This document shows, in pieces, positions 35,480 through 45,104 of a stretch of 64,000 nucleotides of DNA. The first letter of the stretch is position 1. Each line of letters opens with the position of its first letter. This DNA comes from Bidens hawaiensis (taxonomy: Eukaryota > Streptophyta > Magnoliopsida > Asterales > Asteraceae), in NCBI GenBank assembly GCA_021521415.1, contig JAIQDT010009170.1:1-64000 (forward strand), read 5' to 3'. Below the pieces are notes generated by a model. That model did not search any database, was not told the origin of the DNA, and saw only the letters and a list, made by a program, of their open reading frames with translations. Made by a program: the position numbers and the translations under genes.

Positions 35480-36300
35480 GCTTAACCCTTGCCTTTGACC
35501 TTTGTGTTTCCCCTTGGCGTCTTAGAACTTGTTAATTGTTGTGTTGGTTGACTTGACATCTCTTTTGTCATCCCCCTAGGCCTCTTAGAACCTATTGGCT
35601 GTTGTGTTGGTTAACTTTCATGTGTGTCTTGAGTTAACCTTGTTGACCTTCCCCTTGCACCAGTTTGTGATATGGTTTATTCTTAGAAGTCTTAGGTTTT
35701 GTACAATTTCTAATGTTATAACCAGTTTCTTTAAAGTTGCTACAACTCATTTCTCCTCCATGCTCTGCCAATTTACCTGGCTTCTTAGGATCTTCATAGG
35801 GATCTTTCTTTCTTTTTGTCTTTGGTCTTCCAGGTTGACTTTTGATGTGAGGAGGGTCCAAAGAATACTCAACTTTTGGCCAGTACCTTTCACTAGGAAA
35901 GGGTGGAATTGTTTATGCATATGTCCTTAAATATGTTTCCTTAAGATAACAATCATGACCAAACTTTTTAGCATTTCTTCCAATAAACCCAGCAACTGAA
36001 CACACATGGTTACATGGAATACCTGTCAAAATACAAGTTTTGTTATACACATATGGAAGACATGTCAAAATAACTAAATTATTGAATGATTAATGGTTAA
36101 TATACCTGTTAAGTACCACTTTCTACATGAACATGTTCTGTTATTCAAGTCCACAAAAAGATCCTCTCCAAAATCTTTAACTTGGAACAAATTATATGTT
36201 GATGGGAACATTGTACATTTATGATCCAACTTTTTTGATCTATCAAGTTTCTTTTGTATCATTAGGCATACAACCACATCTTGAGCTAACATTTCAGAAT
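35480..36300 (-). pseudogene. MULE transposase C-terminus: SWIM finger and zinc knuckle
   Basis: At 36074-36349 the minus strand contains CSCRKWYLTGI, the SWIM zinc finger of MuDR transposases. At 35634-35861 it reads PPHIKSQPGRPKTKRKKDP, then a CCHC-like knuckle (CSNFKETGYNIRNC; the second Cys is Phe-adjacent and the usual His is Tyr, so it is decayed). The C-terminal tail runs to about 35480. Confidence 0.7.
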
Positions 36301-36302
36301 GC

Positions 36303-37400
36303 TTAGTAATTATCATGGTCATTGTTGAGACCTTGATAGCCTCTAACATTTTTTTTAATATTCATAGATGTTGCCTCAACTATGGTTCCATTAAAAGTCT
36401 CAGCCATGTTATTTACTATGGCATCACAACATGTATGACCCTTAAGAAAGCAACTTACAAAGCAATTAGGATTTTGTTTCATGGCCTCCACTGCATCAGC
36501 TGATATTTCTCTCATCGTCTTGATAGTATCTTTGAAGTTAGGCTCATTATAATCCCTACATACCTTCCAATAATACATCTTTAACTCTTTGCCCTTGAAC
36601 TTGTTGTTTAGTTTGCATAGATGTGCCTTGCACAGTTTCTATGCTCTGCATTTTTCCAAATCAAAGATACAACATTCACTAAGCCCTATCATATAATAAT
36701 AGAGAAACATTAGACATCTAGAGCTTACAGCTTATAACTTACATATTAACAAAGTAAAGTCATACCTTTTGTTGGTTAGAGATAAGTGTCCAGCCCTTTC
36801 CACCATCTTTTACATCTAGGAATTTTCTTAGTTCTTCCATGAACCATTCCCAACTATCATTATACTCACCTTCAACACAAGCCCATGCCACGGGGTACAT
36901 TTGGTCATTAGTATCTCTCATAATTGTAGCTAGGAACATACCCCTTATAATGGTTATTTTAGAAAACAACCATCCCAACAAAAAAACTTCCTAGAACCAA
37001 CCAAAAACCCCCCTCTTCACCCCATCAAAACACACATAAAACCTAAATAATGTCTCCAATATTGAATCTGGGTCCTGGTTATCGAACCCTGGGGGGGGGG
37101 GGGGCATTTACCAAATCAAAGGTTGAAGTTGGATTAAATTTGTAACAAACCTGCCAAGTAAGACCCAATTTGACTGTAGTGCTCCCTCATTGACCCATAA
37201 ATCATCTTAAATGCACAATTCTTAGCATTGTAAGCCAACCATTTACATATAAGGACCTTATGTTTCTCTTTAACTACGCCCTAGATCTCTTTACCATTCC
37301 ATAGAGGTTTAGCTTTGAATAAAAGCAATAAGTCTTTAGCTATACACTTAGCAGTCACTTGTCTATTCTTTACCATGTTTCTCTGACTGATATGCTTACT
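36303..37400 (-). pseudogene. MULE transposase catalytic core
   Basis: At 36760-36981 the frame reads GMFLATIMRDTNDQMYPVAWACVEGEYNDSW followed by GWTLISNQQK, the middle of the MULE/DDE domain. At 36303-36578 the C-terminal helical part follows (DAIVNNMAETFNGTI, with the conserved N-N..E.FN). The 37130-37390 stretch encodes the preceding linker in broken frames. A poly-G run at 37091-37105 interrupts it. Stops and frame changes make it inactive. Confidence 0.75.
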
Positions 37401-37559
37401 ATTACAGTATTATAGCACCTCTTGCCCTTGTGAAATGAACAATATATATTAAGTGGACACCCTTCCACACATTTGACACCTACACGTCATCCTCTACTCT
37501 TGTTACTTGTAGCAATGTAAACATTTTTACCATTTGATACGGCATAATTTCTAGCTGCT

Positions 37560-37901
37560 TCTTTGTAAGCATCCCTAGCCGGGAACTTTATCCCAATAAC
37601 CCATTTAAACTTACAACAATCAGTTTCTTCACTTAAAAGTGGAGCATCTTTTTTATGCTTCTTCCCTCGTATGTCAGCATCTTCACTCTCTCCAGGTGTG
37701 TCAATATCAACATAAGAATCTTCATAACTATTAGATGCTTCTTTAATTGCATCAGCGGATTGTTTTTGACACTCTTCAAGTAAAATTCATTTTCAATTCA
37801 ACATCTAGCTCATTCACCTGTTGTAACTTAGCAACCGAACCTATCCACTCTTCATCGTCTTTGTTAGATCCATCATCATCCAAATCACACTTATAAGAAT
37901 C
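37560..37901 (-). pseudogene. MULE transposase N-terminal MuDR DNA-binding region
   Basis: Minus-strand frames show an acidic stretch (DLDDDGSNKDDEEW) and, further on, FKWVIG and the AYKEAARNYA helix followed by Cys-rich remnants, the order of the MuDR N-terminal domain. It is cut off from the PB1-like exon by the copia insertion at 37902-41479. Confidence 0.55.
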
Positions 37902-40900
37902 TGTTAGGTATAAAATGTCTATTGATTAGGTCTTGTAGGTCGTGTAGAAGGATAGTAGTGATTTGGAATGTATTATGATGTTGTGAACGCATATGTACTT
38001 ATACAAAGCATAAATTGTGCGCTATATAACATACTTATATGGCACATAATTTATACCGCGTATAAGTCTCAAACACACCTATATATATAGGTTGTGTGAC
38101 CTATGTGCTTCTTGACTTTTGTCCTTTTTGTACATGTTCTCATATTGTTATATCTTGATGTACTTCACTGCTATCAATGAATAAGAGAAGAGTTAAAGAG
38201 ATGTATTGTGTTTCATCATGGATATTCTATGATCTTATCGGCCCTAAATGAACTTTTAATAGGTATCAGAGATTTTGGCTTATTATCTACTTCGAAAAGC
38301 TCAATTTCATCTCTTTTCTACAGTGTTTTAATCATTACATAAGATGCAGCCGTTCAAATCTTAACAAACTTTCACACATTGTCATATCTTTAATTTTGGA
38401 ATAGTATCCTTAAAAGTCAAATAATTTCATCTTCATTATCACACAAAATCTAGCAAAAATGTTCACGTCAGCTTATAGGGCGCATAAGTTTTGGAGCGCA
38501 TATGTCTTACACGTCGTATAATTATCCTCATAGCATGCATGACACATAACTTCAACGTATATGTACATATATGATGTACATAAAATTATACATCTTTTTA
38601 GCATCAAATAATCTCTAAAAGCTGCAAGTTCTATCAAATAATATAGCTCAGAAGGCTACTTATCACATTAAAATGCAATTTCAGGTTAACCCAAGACTTA
38701 AACGAAGAAACAAGTTAAAAGACGAAGAAAAATGAAAGAAAACCCGAGAAAAACATCAACCATGCCCCCATGCTCCAAGAACCATGCCCCTTTGATTCTG
38801 AACACAAGAAAAGACAAGAATTTGAAAGAAAAGACAAATACTGGACACAAAATCACAGGGTCGTGCTCAATAAACCACGGGGCCGTGGTTACCTTTCAAA
38901 TAAGACAAAAAGAATTAGCACATGTCACTAAAAAGCACGGGGTCGTGCCTCAGGAAGCACGCCCCCGTGGTGAGTCATCATGTACGATCTGAAAGCATTT
39001 AATGCGACTGGACATGTGGACACGGGGCCGTGCCTCATGGAGCACGGGACCGTGCCTCTTACTCCAGGTTGCCTATAAATAGAGGCTCATGTTGCACTCA
39101 TTTGGTGTGCTTGAAGTAAATCTCTAAACGAGTTTCTCTTATAAAAACACCCACATTACACTCATATTGAAGATCGTGTGAGGTCTTTGAAGGCTTGGAG
39201 GTTATCATCATCATCCATAATTACCATCAACATTATCATCCATCATCATCATTAAGAAGGAGGATTCATCCACATTTGGTTAGATTGTTCTAGTTTAATC
39301 ATGTGTTTGTTATCATCATCCATTTTAATGTTTATAACAATGCTCATTATAAGCTAAACTCCATTTACAATCTATAATCTATGAAGAAGCTTTGTTTTAC
39401 TTGATGATTATGTGAAACATGTGGTTTAGTTTTGTATAGTACATGGTTATTTTGAAATTATCCTTTGATGAAGAAATGTTTTATCACTTTAACCCAATAC
39501 ATCAAGGTTGATGATTAATAATCATTCATGTTAACTCATGTTCTTGGAAACTAGAAATGGTAAAAAGAATACTTTGATAACGTATTCAAGATAAAACATG
39601 GATCCTTATGTTGTACTTAGAAATGATGAGATATAAGCTATGATTTATTTCTCTAGTTTTGATAACTCTAAAATAACATTGTTAACACGGTTGCTTAGGT
39701 TATCATGCTAGTTAAAGAAATCATATGTTAATGGAATGTGTAATTATAACCTAATAAAATCAACCAAGGGGAGGTTGTATGAGTTAACTACAACCACTCG
39801 AAGTTGTTAGGATTGGTATTTGAGAAATCAAAGTCAATCCTAATCGTTCTACTATACCAAACTTCTTGTCTACTTAAATTGACATTCTCGTGGTAGCATG
39901 ACATTAGGAAAGGATGGACTTTAAAATGTGCATGCTACTTTCTTTTATGTCATAGAATACGTTCACTTAGAAATGAGGGACTATTCTATCATATATTATT
40001 AGGACAAGTTTATCACATGATTATTTAATAATCATCAAGGAATAATGGAGTGTATTCTTGATTTTAGATGGTAACCTTCATATAATTGAATTACTCACTT
40101 AGAATTTCTCTTATTGTCACCTATATATTATATATAAGTATTTCTATTTTATAAATGATTTAAAAATCAACCTCAAAATTATTAAACCTTCCGATTAAAG
40201 GAAGACGAAGATTTATTATCAGAAACATTTGTGTTCACGGATCGATACTTGGTTCTTACCAATACTATTCTACATATACGATAAGTACACTTGCCTATTT
40301 TGTGTGTGTTTAGTCTTAGTAAAAATCACTTTTATAAATTTAAAACACGATCTTGTGCGAAAGCTAAAACCCCAATCAGTTACTATTTCACAACACCGCA
40401 CACACCACATCAATATACGTCGTGTATGTGTTTCCATAAAACTTACACGCTTGTCATCAACGTATAAGTTGTTACACACCGTATATATTCATTTGGTTCA
40501 TACATACTTATATGACGCATAAGTTTATACGCCGTATACAAACTTACACGTTGAATATTGAACATACACGTCATGTCACTTATACGTTGTAATTACATAT
40601 ACGCTAATGAATATATTTTGGACTTTGGAGAGAAGGAATTGGGATAAGATTCATGTGGTTGATCCCTTTTGGTTGTTTGTTGAGAAGGGAATGACTAAGA
40701 TTGATGTAGTTGATCCCTTGTGATTGGTGAATGAGTAGAGGTTGGATATAGCATGATGGTCTTAACGTTTAGTTCATTTGTGCTTTGGGATTTAATTTTG
40801 GATATGTGTGTGAGACTATATGGAATGAGTTTAGCAGCGATTAAGAATTTTGGAGATTGATTCATGAAAGGTGAAAGACTTCTTTAAAAGCCGAAGGACA

Positions 40901-41479
40901 AGTCTAAAGTGTCAAATCTTTAAAGCATGTTCAGAAGGCATATCGTTTATGGGTCTTTTACCTTAATGATTGACCAAGTCTAATAATTATCCCACGGGAA
41001 GTTTGTTAGTACATGAATGTCTATGCTTAGACACCAAGACCAAGCAATATCCAAGGGGGAGATTGTTAGTGCATAAAATGTCTCGCTTAGGTCTTGTAGG
41101 TCTTATATTGAAGGTAATAGTGATTTGGAATGAATTTTCATGTTTAGGAACGTATAAGCACTTATACGGCATGTAAGTCTTATACGGCGCATTAACTTAT
41201 ACGACTTATAAGTCAATATGTCATGTTTATAAATAGGTTCTAGTCTTATACGTTCACTGACTTGGTCCAGCCTTTTTCCAAGGGACTTTGGTACATTTTG
41301 TACATATTCTGTACGTGTCACATCATGATGTACTTCACTACTATCAATGAATATAGATAAGATTAAACAGATATCTTTGAGTTTTTCACCTTTTTATGGT
41401 TTTCACACATAACATTGTAGAGAAGATATCATCGTGAACGTTCTTATATGTCTTATCTTCGATCCCTCATAAACTTATA
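37902..41479 (+). mobile_element. Internally deleted copia element inside the MULE
   Basis: The LTRs are 37902 to about 38259 and 41064-41479. A primer site remnant (AGGTATCAGAG) follows the first, and a polypurine tract (AAGGGGGAG, 41053-41061) precedes the second. The interior, minus the solo LTR it contains, is only about 1 kb and codes for nothing. The flanking 5-mers GAATC (37897-37901) and GACTC (41480-41484) match at 4 of 5. LTR and interior carry repeated TTATACG/CGTATAAG palindromes just upstream of TATA boxes (38089-38101; 41226-41237). It resembles a TRIM or deletion derivative. Confidence 0.75.
38572..40412 (+). repeat. Solo LTR of the element A family, perfect TSD
   Basis: It matches the element A LTR along its length in the opposite orientation, from TGATGTACATAAAATTATAC to CACCACATCA. 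It is flanked by identical ATATA at 38567-38571 and 40413-40417. A palindrome cluster (38868-39060, GCACGGGGCCGTGC type) precedes a TATA box at 39074-39081. With no body attached, it is the product of LTR-LTR recombination. Confidence 0.92.
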
Positions 41480-41782
41480 GACTCATCATCTTCTGAACTC
41501 TCTGAACCTGACCCACCATCTTTATTTGTGTCAATTGTTGGTTATTTAAGTGTGTGTCTGTAACCTGAACTGGTTATCCAAGTGATAAATTAGTAACCTT
41601 AGTTGGTGATTTAAGTGTTGTACATGTATCCTTAGCTAGTGGAACTTGTTTTCTTGTTGTAAGCTTGGAGTACCTCTTAACCTCAGAACTAGGGCTCAAG
41701 CAAGCTTCTGGTTGGCTAATGGGTTCTCAGGGATAAAGGGCTGGGCTTGAGAAATAATGGGTTGGGCTGGATAGATATTGGG

Positions 41783-42154
41783 TTAGGCTGAAGAGATAAT
41801 GGGCTGGCCTTGAGGGCAACTGGTATTGGTTGTTGGTTTCCTTAACATATCAGTTTGAGCGTATAAAACCATACCTTGTGCAGACCTAGAACTGGAACCA
41901 ATCAAAGACAACGCCTCAAAGACTTCTTTATCACTAGCTAATAGTTTTAAACGGTCATCATCAGGAATCTTGTAATACAACCAAAGACCATCTTTCGATT
42001 CGTATGAACCGAACTCCTTTGCAAAATCCAGTAGCTCAAAGTATGAAATTTTGTACATTAATGAATTTCTTTTTCCACCAACATACCTTAATATCGGTGG
42101 TGCAACTTCAAATACCCCATCAGTGTGGAAGGGAATCCGAATTTGATTATCCAC
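41783..42154 (-). pseudogene. MULE transposase first exon, PB1-like domain
   Basis: A 123-codon frame starts MDNQIRIPFHTDGVFEVAP, about 160 bases inside the right TIR. It shows the PB1-like fold found at the N-terminus of many plant MULE transposases (beta strands, then YVGGKRN, then LWLYYKIPDDDRLKLLASDKEVFE). It should continue into the acidic linker and MuDR domain, now separated by stops and by the copia insertion. Confidence 0.7.
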
Positions 42155-42520
42155 TGTTAAAGTTTACGGCTTCTTGATGTTCGTCGTTCGATCGATTGGA
42201 GTGACGTGTAATTAGGGTTCTTGAGAGAATTTGGGGATTTTGATTGGGGTGTGTCGGGTGAAGAATTGGGGATTGATTGTGAATGTAAATATGTTAAGTT
42301 TAAGCTAAGATCCACGTAGGCAGCCATGTCATATTTTTTTTGACAAGTAGGATGGACACGTCACCAATTACATAACGGGGTTAGTACTCCGTTAGTCGCG
42401 GACTGGTGGAAGAAACGAAAGTTAATCTTGGGACCGTTGCCAGCCAAAATGAAAGTTGGGACCAGCGCCGACAAAAATGCAATAGTAGGGACCAATAAAA
42501 ACAAATTTTCCTTAATTTAA

Positions 42521-43740
42521 CTATAACCTTTAATGAATATTATATTTCTTAATCATAAAGAAATATTATTTGACTATACAGCTTGTATGTAAAAGCTTAC
42601 ATTTCTCAATCGTGAATAAACAATATTTTGATTTTTGAGTATAACATTTGCTTATGAAAAGTTATATTATGCTTAAATGTAATCAAGGTTCGGGCTATAT
42701 CCCCGACTATGGTCTAAGCTTTTATAATAATAATAAAATAATAACTTAAGCGGAACCCCTACCTCACAAGAGTATTCAGAGTTAGACGCCTAAGACTGAT
42801 CGAGCAACACATCTACTCTATATCGCGTTATATAGCTTATACCGTCAGAACTTCGGAGCTTGGCACGTACTTCGAGATCGGCACCCAAAACGAGACCAAA
42901 TATGTGTGCGTGGAATGTGTTTTGGTGTGATAAATGAACATGCCATGAGCCTACTTTTATAGACGAAATTTTGGATCCCATCGCGTATCACGATGACCAT
43001 TTTGAAGGACTCACCACATATCACGATGAGTCATTTTATTCAGAGGCTGCCACGTGTCGACAAATGGCATACCACTTGGTGGGCCACGCGTCACTATGCC
43101 GTTGTCGCGTATCGCGACAGAGAAAAAGGGTCGATCCATCGCGTAGCACGACACCGCCAATCCTTGGTTTCTTCCCAGTTCCATCGAGTAACGCGAGTTC
43201 ATTGGCTAAGCCTGTCGCGTAGCGCAATGGGTTCCTGGACTTGCATTTTCACATTTGGTTCATTGTCTTTGATAACTTGTCATGTCTTGATCTTGACTCC
43301 ATTTTCTAAAAATACTAAGGGGACTATCAAGCGTGCGAAGTGCAAATTGCCCATCGCCCAAGCCCGTACCCGTGCGCGTGCACGTCGAATGTTTCGCACC
43401 CTTCGCTAGGACCATTTGGTGCATCTTGGCATATAAGAATATTACTATGGAAAATCTTTACCTTACAAAGAGCTCACGAATTTTATAACTTATTAATGTG
43501 AGAGGAAATTATCTTTCCTATTTATACACATGTGGAATACTTCCATTTTTTTCTTCTTTCCATGTGGGATGAACTTTCTTATTTTTCTTAACATGGAATG
43601 CTTTTATTTCCTTATCTCATTTTCCTATCATTTATCTTGAGAACATTTTTGAGTCCCTCATCTTTTATTTCCTTATCTCATTTTCCTATCATTTTGAGTC
43701 CCTCATCTTTTCTAAATTGCCAAATTTGAATTGACATTTT
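42521..43740 (-). repeat. LTR-like segment with ATCGCG palindromes
   Basis: It continues the element interrupted by the MULE. It holds a minus-strand TATA box (TATAAAAG, 42954-42961) and, just upstream of it on that strand, a series of palindromes (42973-43225, e.g. TTGTCGCGTATCGCGACA). The 43205-43725 part matches 28060-28510. A local tandem duplication of about 60 bp (TTATTTCCTTATCTCATTTT) lies at 43606-43710. Confidence 0.6.
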
Positions 43741-43808
43741 CTAAATTGCCAAGTTAAACCATAGCTTAAACTTGAGCTAGAATCCGTCTCGGTCAAACTC
43801 CCAAATTT

Positions 43809-43943
43809 TTATGCAGTGCTGTCTTCACGACTAGCACTCGAATTCGAAGTGGTCTCTATCAAATTTTCAATCATTTCTGCAGCAGCAGCAACATCTTTAT
43901 CTATGGATACCAAAGTATTCCATCTACTAAATCGTTCAAAAGC
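43809..43943 (-). CDS. Possible last exon of an unrecognised host gene
   Basis: After a CATTTAG acceptor (43944-43950) the minus strand is open for 44 codons. It begins AFERFSRWNTLVSIDKDV, continues with an alanine-rich helix, and ends in a Ser/Thr-rich tail with a stop at 43809-43811. I do not recognise the protein. Codon quality and acceptor are suggestive only. Confidence 0.3.
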   Translation of the reverse strand, partial: AFERFSRWNTLVSIDKDVAAAAEMIENLIETTSNSSASREDSTA

Positions 43944-43977
43944 CTAAATGGATCATCACTTTTACCATAATTAGGGT

Positions 43978-44071
43978 TTAAAGGTCTTCTTTATTACTTA
44001 AATTGGGAAATCGAGAGACCTCTTCTTCTTTGGATGACAAAATTTGATTGAATGTGACGGGGAATTGGGTG
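43978..44071 (-). pseudogene. Small reading frame interrupted by the copia insertion
   Basis: On the minus strand a frame starting at an ATG at 56596-56598 runs to the copia insertion point at 56553 and resumes at 44071 without a frame change once one GGGTG copy is discounted. It stops at 43978-43980, with 44 codons in total. The continuity suggests that the element landed in an exon or 5' leader of a host gene. Short length makes chance possible. Confidence 0.3.
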
Positions 44072-44512
44072 TGTTGGTGCATAAATGTCAGTAGTTCATA
44101 GTCTAGTGTCTGTAATCGAGTCTGTAATGTTATTTACGTTTTTGTTTAAGCGAAGTTGTTAACAAGTTCGCCTAGGCGAACTTGTTGAACAAGCGAAGTT
44201 ATGGACAACTTCGCCTGAACATGCCAGGCGAAGTTGTCGTGTATTTATATATAGGTTACGGGCTGTTTAGTCAGTTAATCAGTTAATCGTTCAATCGAGT
44301 TGATAGTTGTTAGCAGTTTTGGTTAACGAGTTTGTTCGGTAACGTGAGTCTGTAATAGTGATATCGTATCACGTGTTCGGTTATCAATATAACGTGTTCG
44401 TTTATCGTATCGTGTTTGTTTGATTTGCTTTCTACGCTCGTAACGATCTACGCAGGGATTCCGCACCTGAGTAGACCGAGATATCTCATGTGATCCGTCC
44501 AGGGAACCTACA
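44072..44512 (+). repeat. 5' LTR of the copia element
   Basis: 441 bp. Inverted copies of GCGAAGTT/AACTTCGC and of the variant GCGAACTT/AAGTTCGC occupy 44150-44240, directly upstream of the TATA box at 44244-44253 (TTTATATATA). It differs from the 3' LTR at 4 positions. Confidence 0.97.
44244..44253 (+). promoter_or_regulatory. TATA box of the copia LTR
   Basis: TTTATATATA followed by GGTTACGGG, immediately after the palindrome cluster. The same box is in the 3' LTR at 56284-56293. Confidence 0.75.
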
Positions 44513-44592
44513 ATTGGTATCAGAGCCATTTGCTCGATTGTGTGATCCGTCCAGGGAACCTACAATTGGTATCAGAGCTTTTGCTCGATTGT
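44489..44592 (+). repeat. Tandem duplication of the LTR end plus primer binding site
   Basis: A 52 bp unit occurs twice (44489-44540 and 44541-44592). Each contains the last 24 bases of the LTR and the primer site TGGTATCAGAGC (44515-44526 and 44567-44578). The second copy differs slightly after the primer site. Confidence 0.93.
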
Positions 44593-44754
44593 GTGGTTCG
44601 GGATATTCACGCGGGTGTAGAAATCGTCCCGTTTCGACTATTCGCGGGACGTGTTTTCTGTGTTTTTGATCATTCTTACCTCCTGCCATCGTGTTCAAGC
44701 CTTTACACTGTCAAAAACCTCGTTAAAATCCGATTTACAGATCTGCAGAAACTT

Positions 44755-45060
44755 CGTGTTCATCAGGCGAAGTTGCCGTCACTGTGCGTAGGGTTTCGGC
44801 GAAGATATAAGGTTAAGCGAAGTTATCCACAACTTCGCCTACCTTCTCAAGTTCGCCTAATTCAAGCGAAGTTCTCTACAACTTCGCCTACCTCTTAAGT
44901 TCGCTTACCTCAAGCGAAGTTAAGAATCAGCGAAGTTAATCAGCGAAGTTAAACAGCAGTGTTATCAGCGAAGTTCGTCAGCGAAGTTCTTCAGCGAAGT
45001 TCTCTACAACTTCGCCTACTTCAAGCGAAGTTATCCTTAACTTCGCCTACAGTACTTTAA
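44755..45060 (+). repeat. GCGAAGTT array in the gag leader
   Basis: I count ten GCGAAGTT and four AACTTCGC in about 300 bases, several as facing pairs spaced by 4-6 bases that could form hairpins. The array ends about 50 bases before the gag ATG. A polypyrimidine stretch and CAG (45081-45083) lie between. Confidence 0.9.
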
Positions 45061-45104
45061 AAAAAAAATTCTTAATTTTTCAGGTTTCTTACTTTTCGGG
45101 AAAG

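Larger units (their letters stand above)
32670..42511 (-). mobile_element. MULE (MuDR-type DNA transposon) with nested insertions
   Basis: Long terminal inverted repeats of about 200 bp (32670 to about 32870, and about 42318-42511) share GGAAAATT, TTTTTG.C.GCGCTGGTCCC and TCTTCCACCAGTCC. The flanking 9-mers TTAGTTTAG (32661-32669) and TTAATTTAA (42512-42520) match at 7 of 9, as expected for an aged MULE target duplication. A MULE transposase gene runs leftward from the right end and a GRF zinc-finger gene runs rightward from the left end. Nested inside are a Pack-MULE, a deleted copia element and, within that, a solo LTR. Confidence 0.85.
28058..43740 (-). mobile_element. Decayed Tekay/Del-like gypsy element split by nested insertions
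   Basis: The pieces share orientation: 3' LTR fragment (28058-28517), pol-end and gag remnants (28518-31857), primer site (31858-31870), 5' LTR inner part (31874-32669) and, beyond a MULE, the probable outer LTR part (42521 to about 43740). Most of pol is deleted. The link between 31874-32669 and 42521-43740 as two halves of one LTR is inferred from position, orientation and the 43205-43725 homology to the 3' LTR. Confidence 0.5.

Noticed and set aside
37091..37105. Poly-G run that could mark an artificial join
   Set aside because: The transposase pieces on both sides keep the expected domain order, so it is more likely a homopolymer or sequencing issue than a chimeric join.
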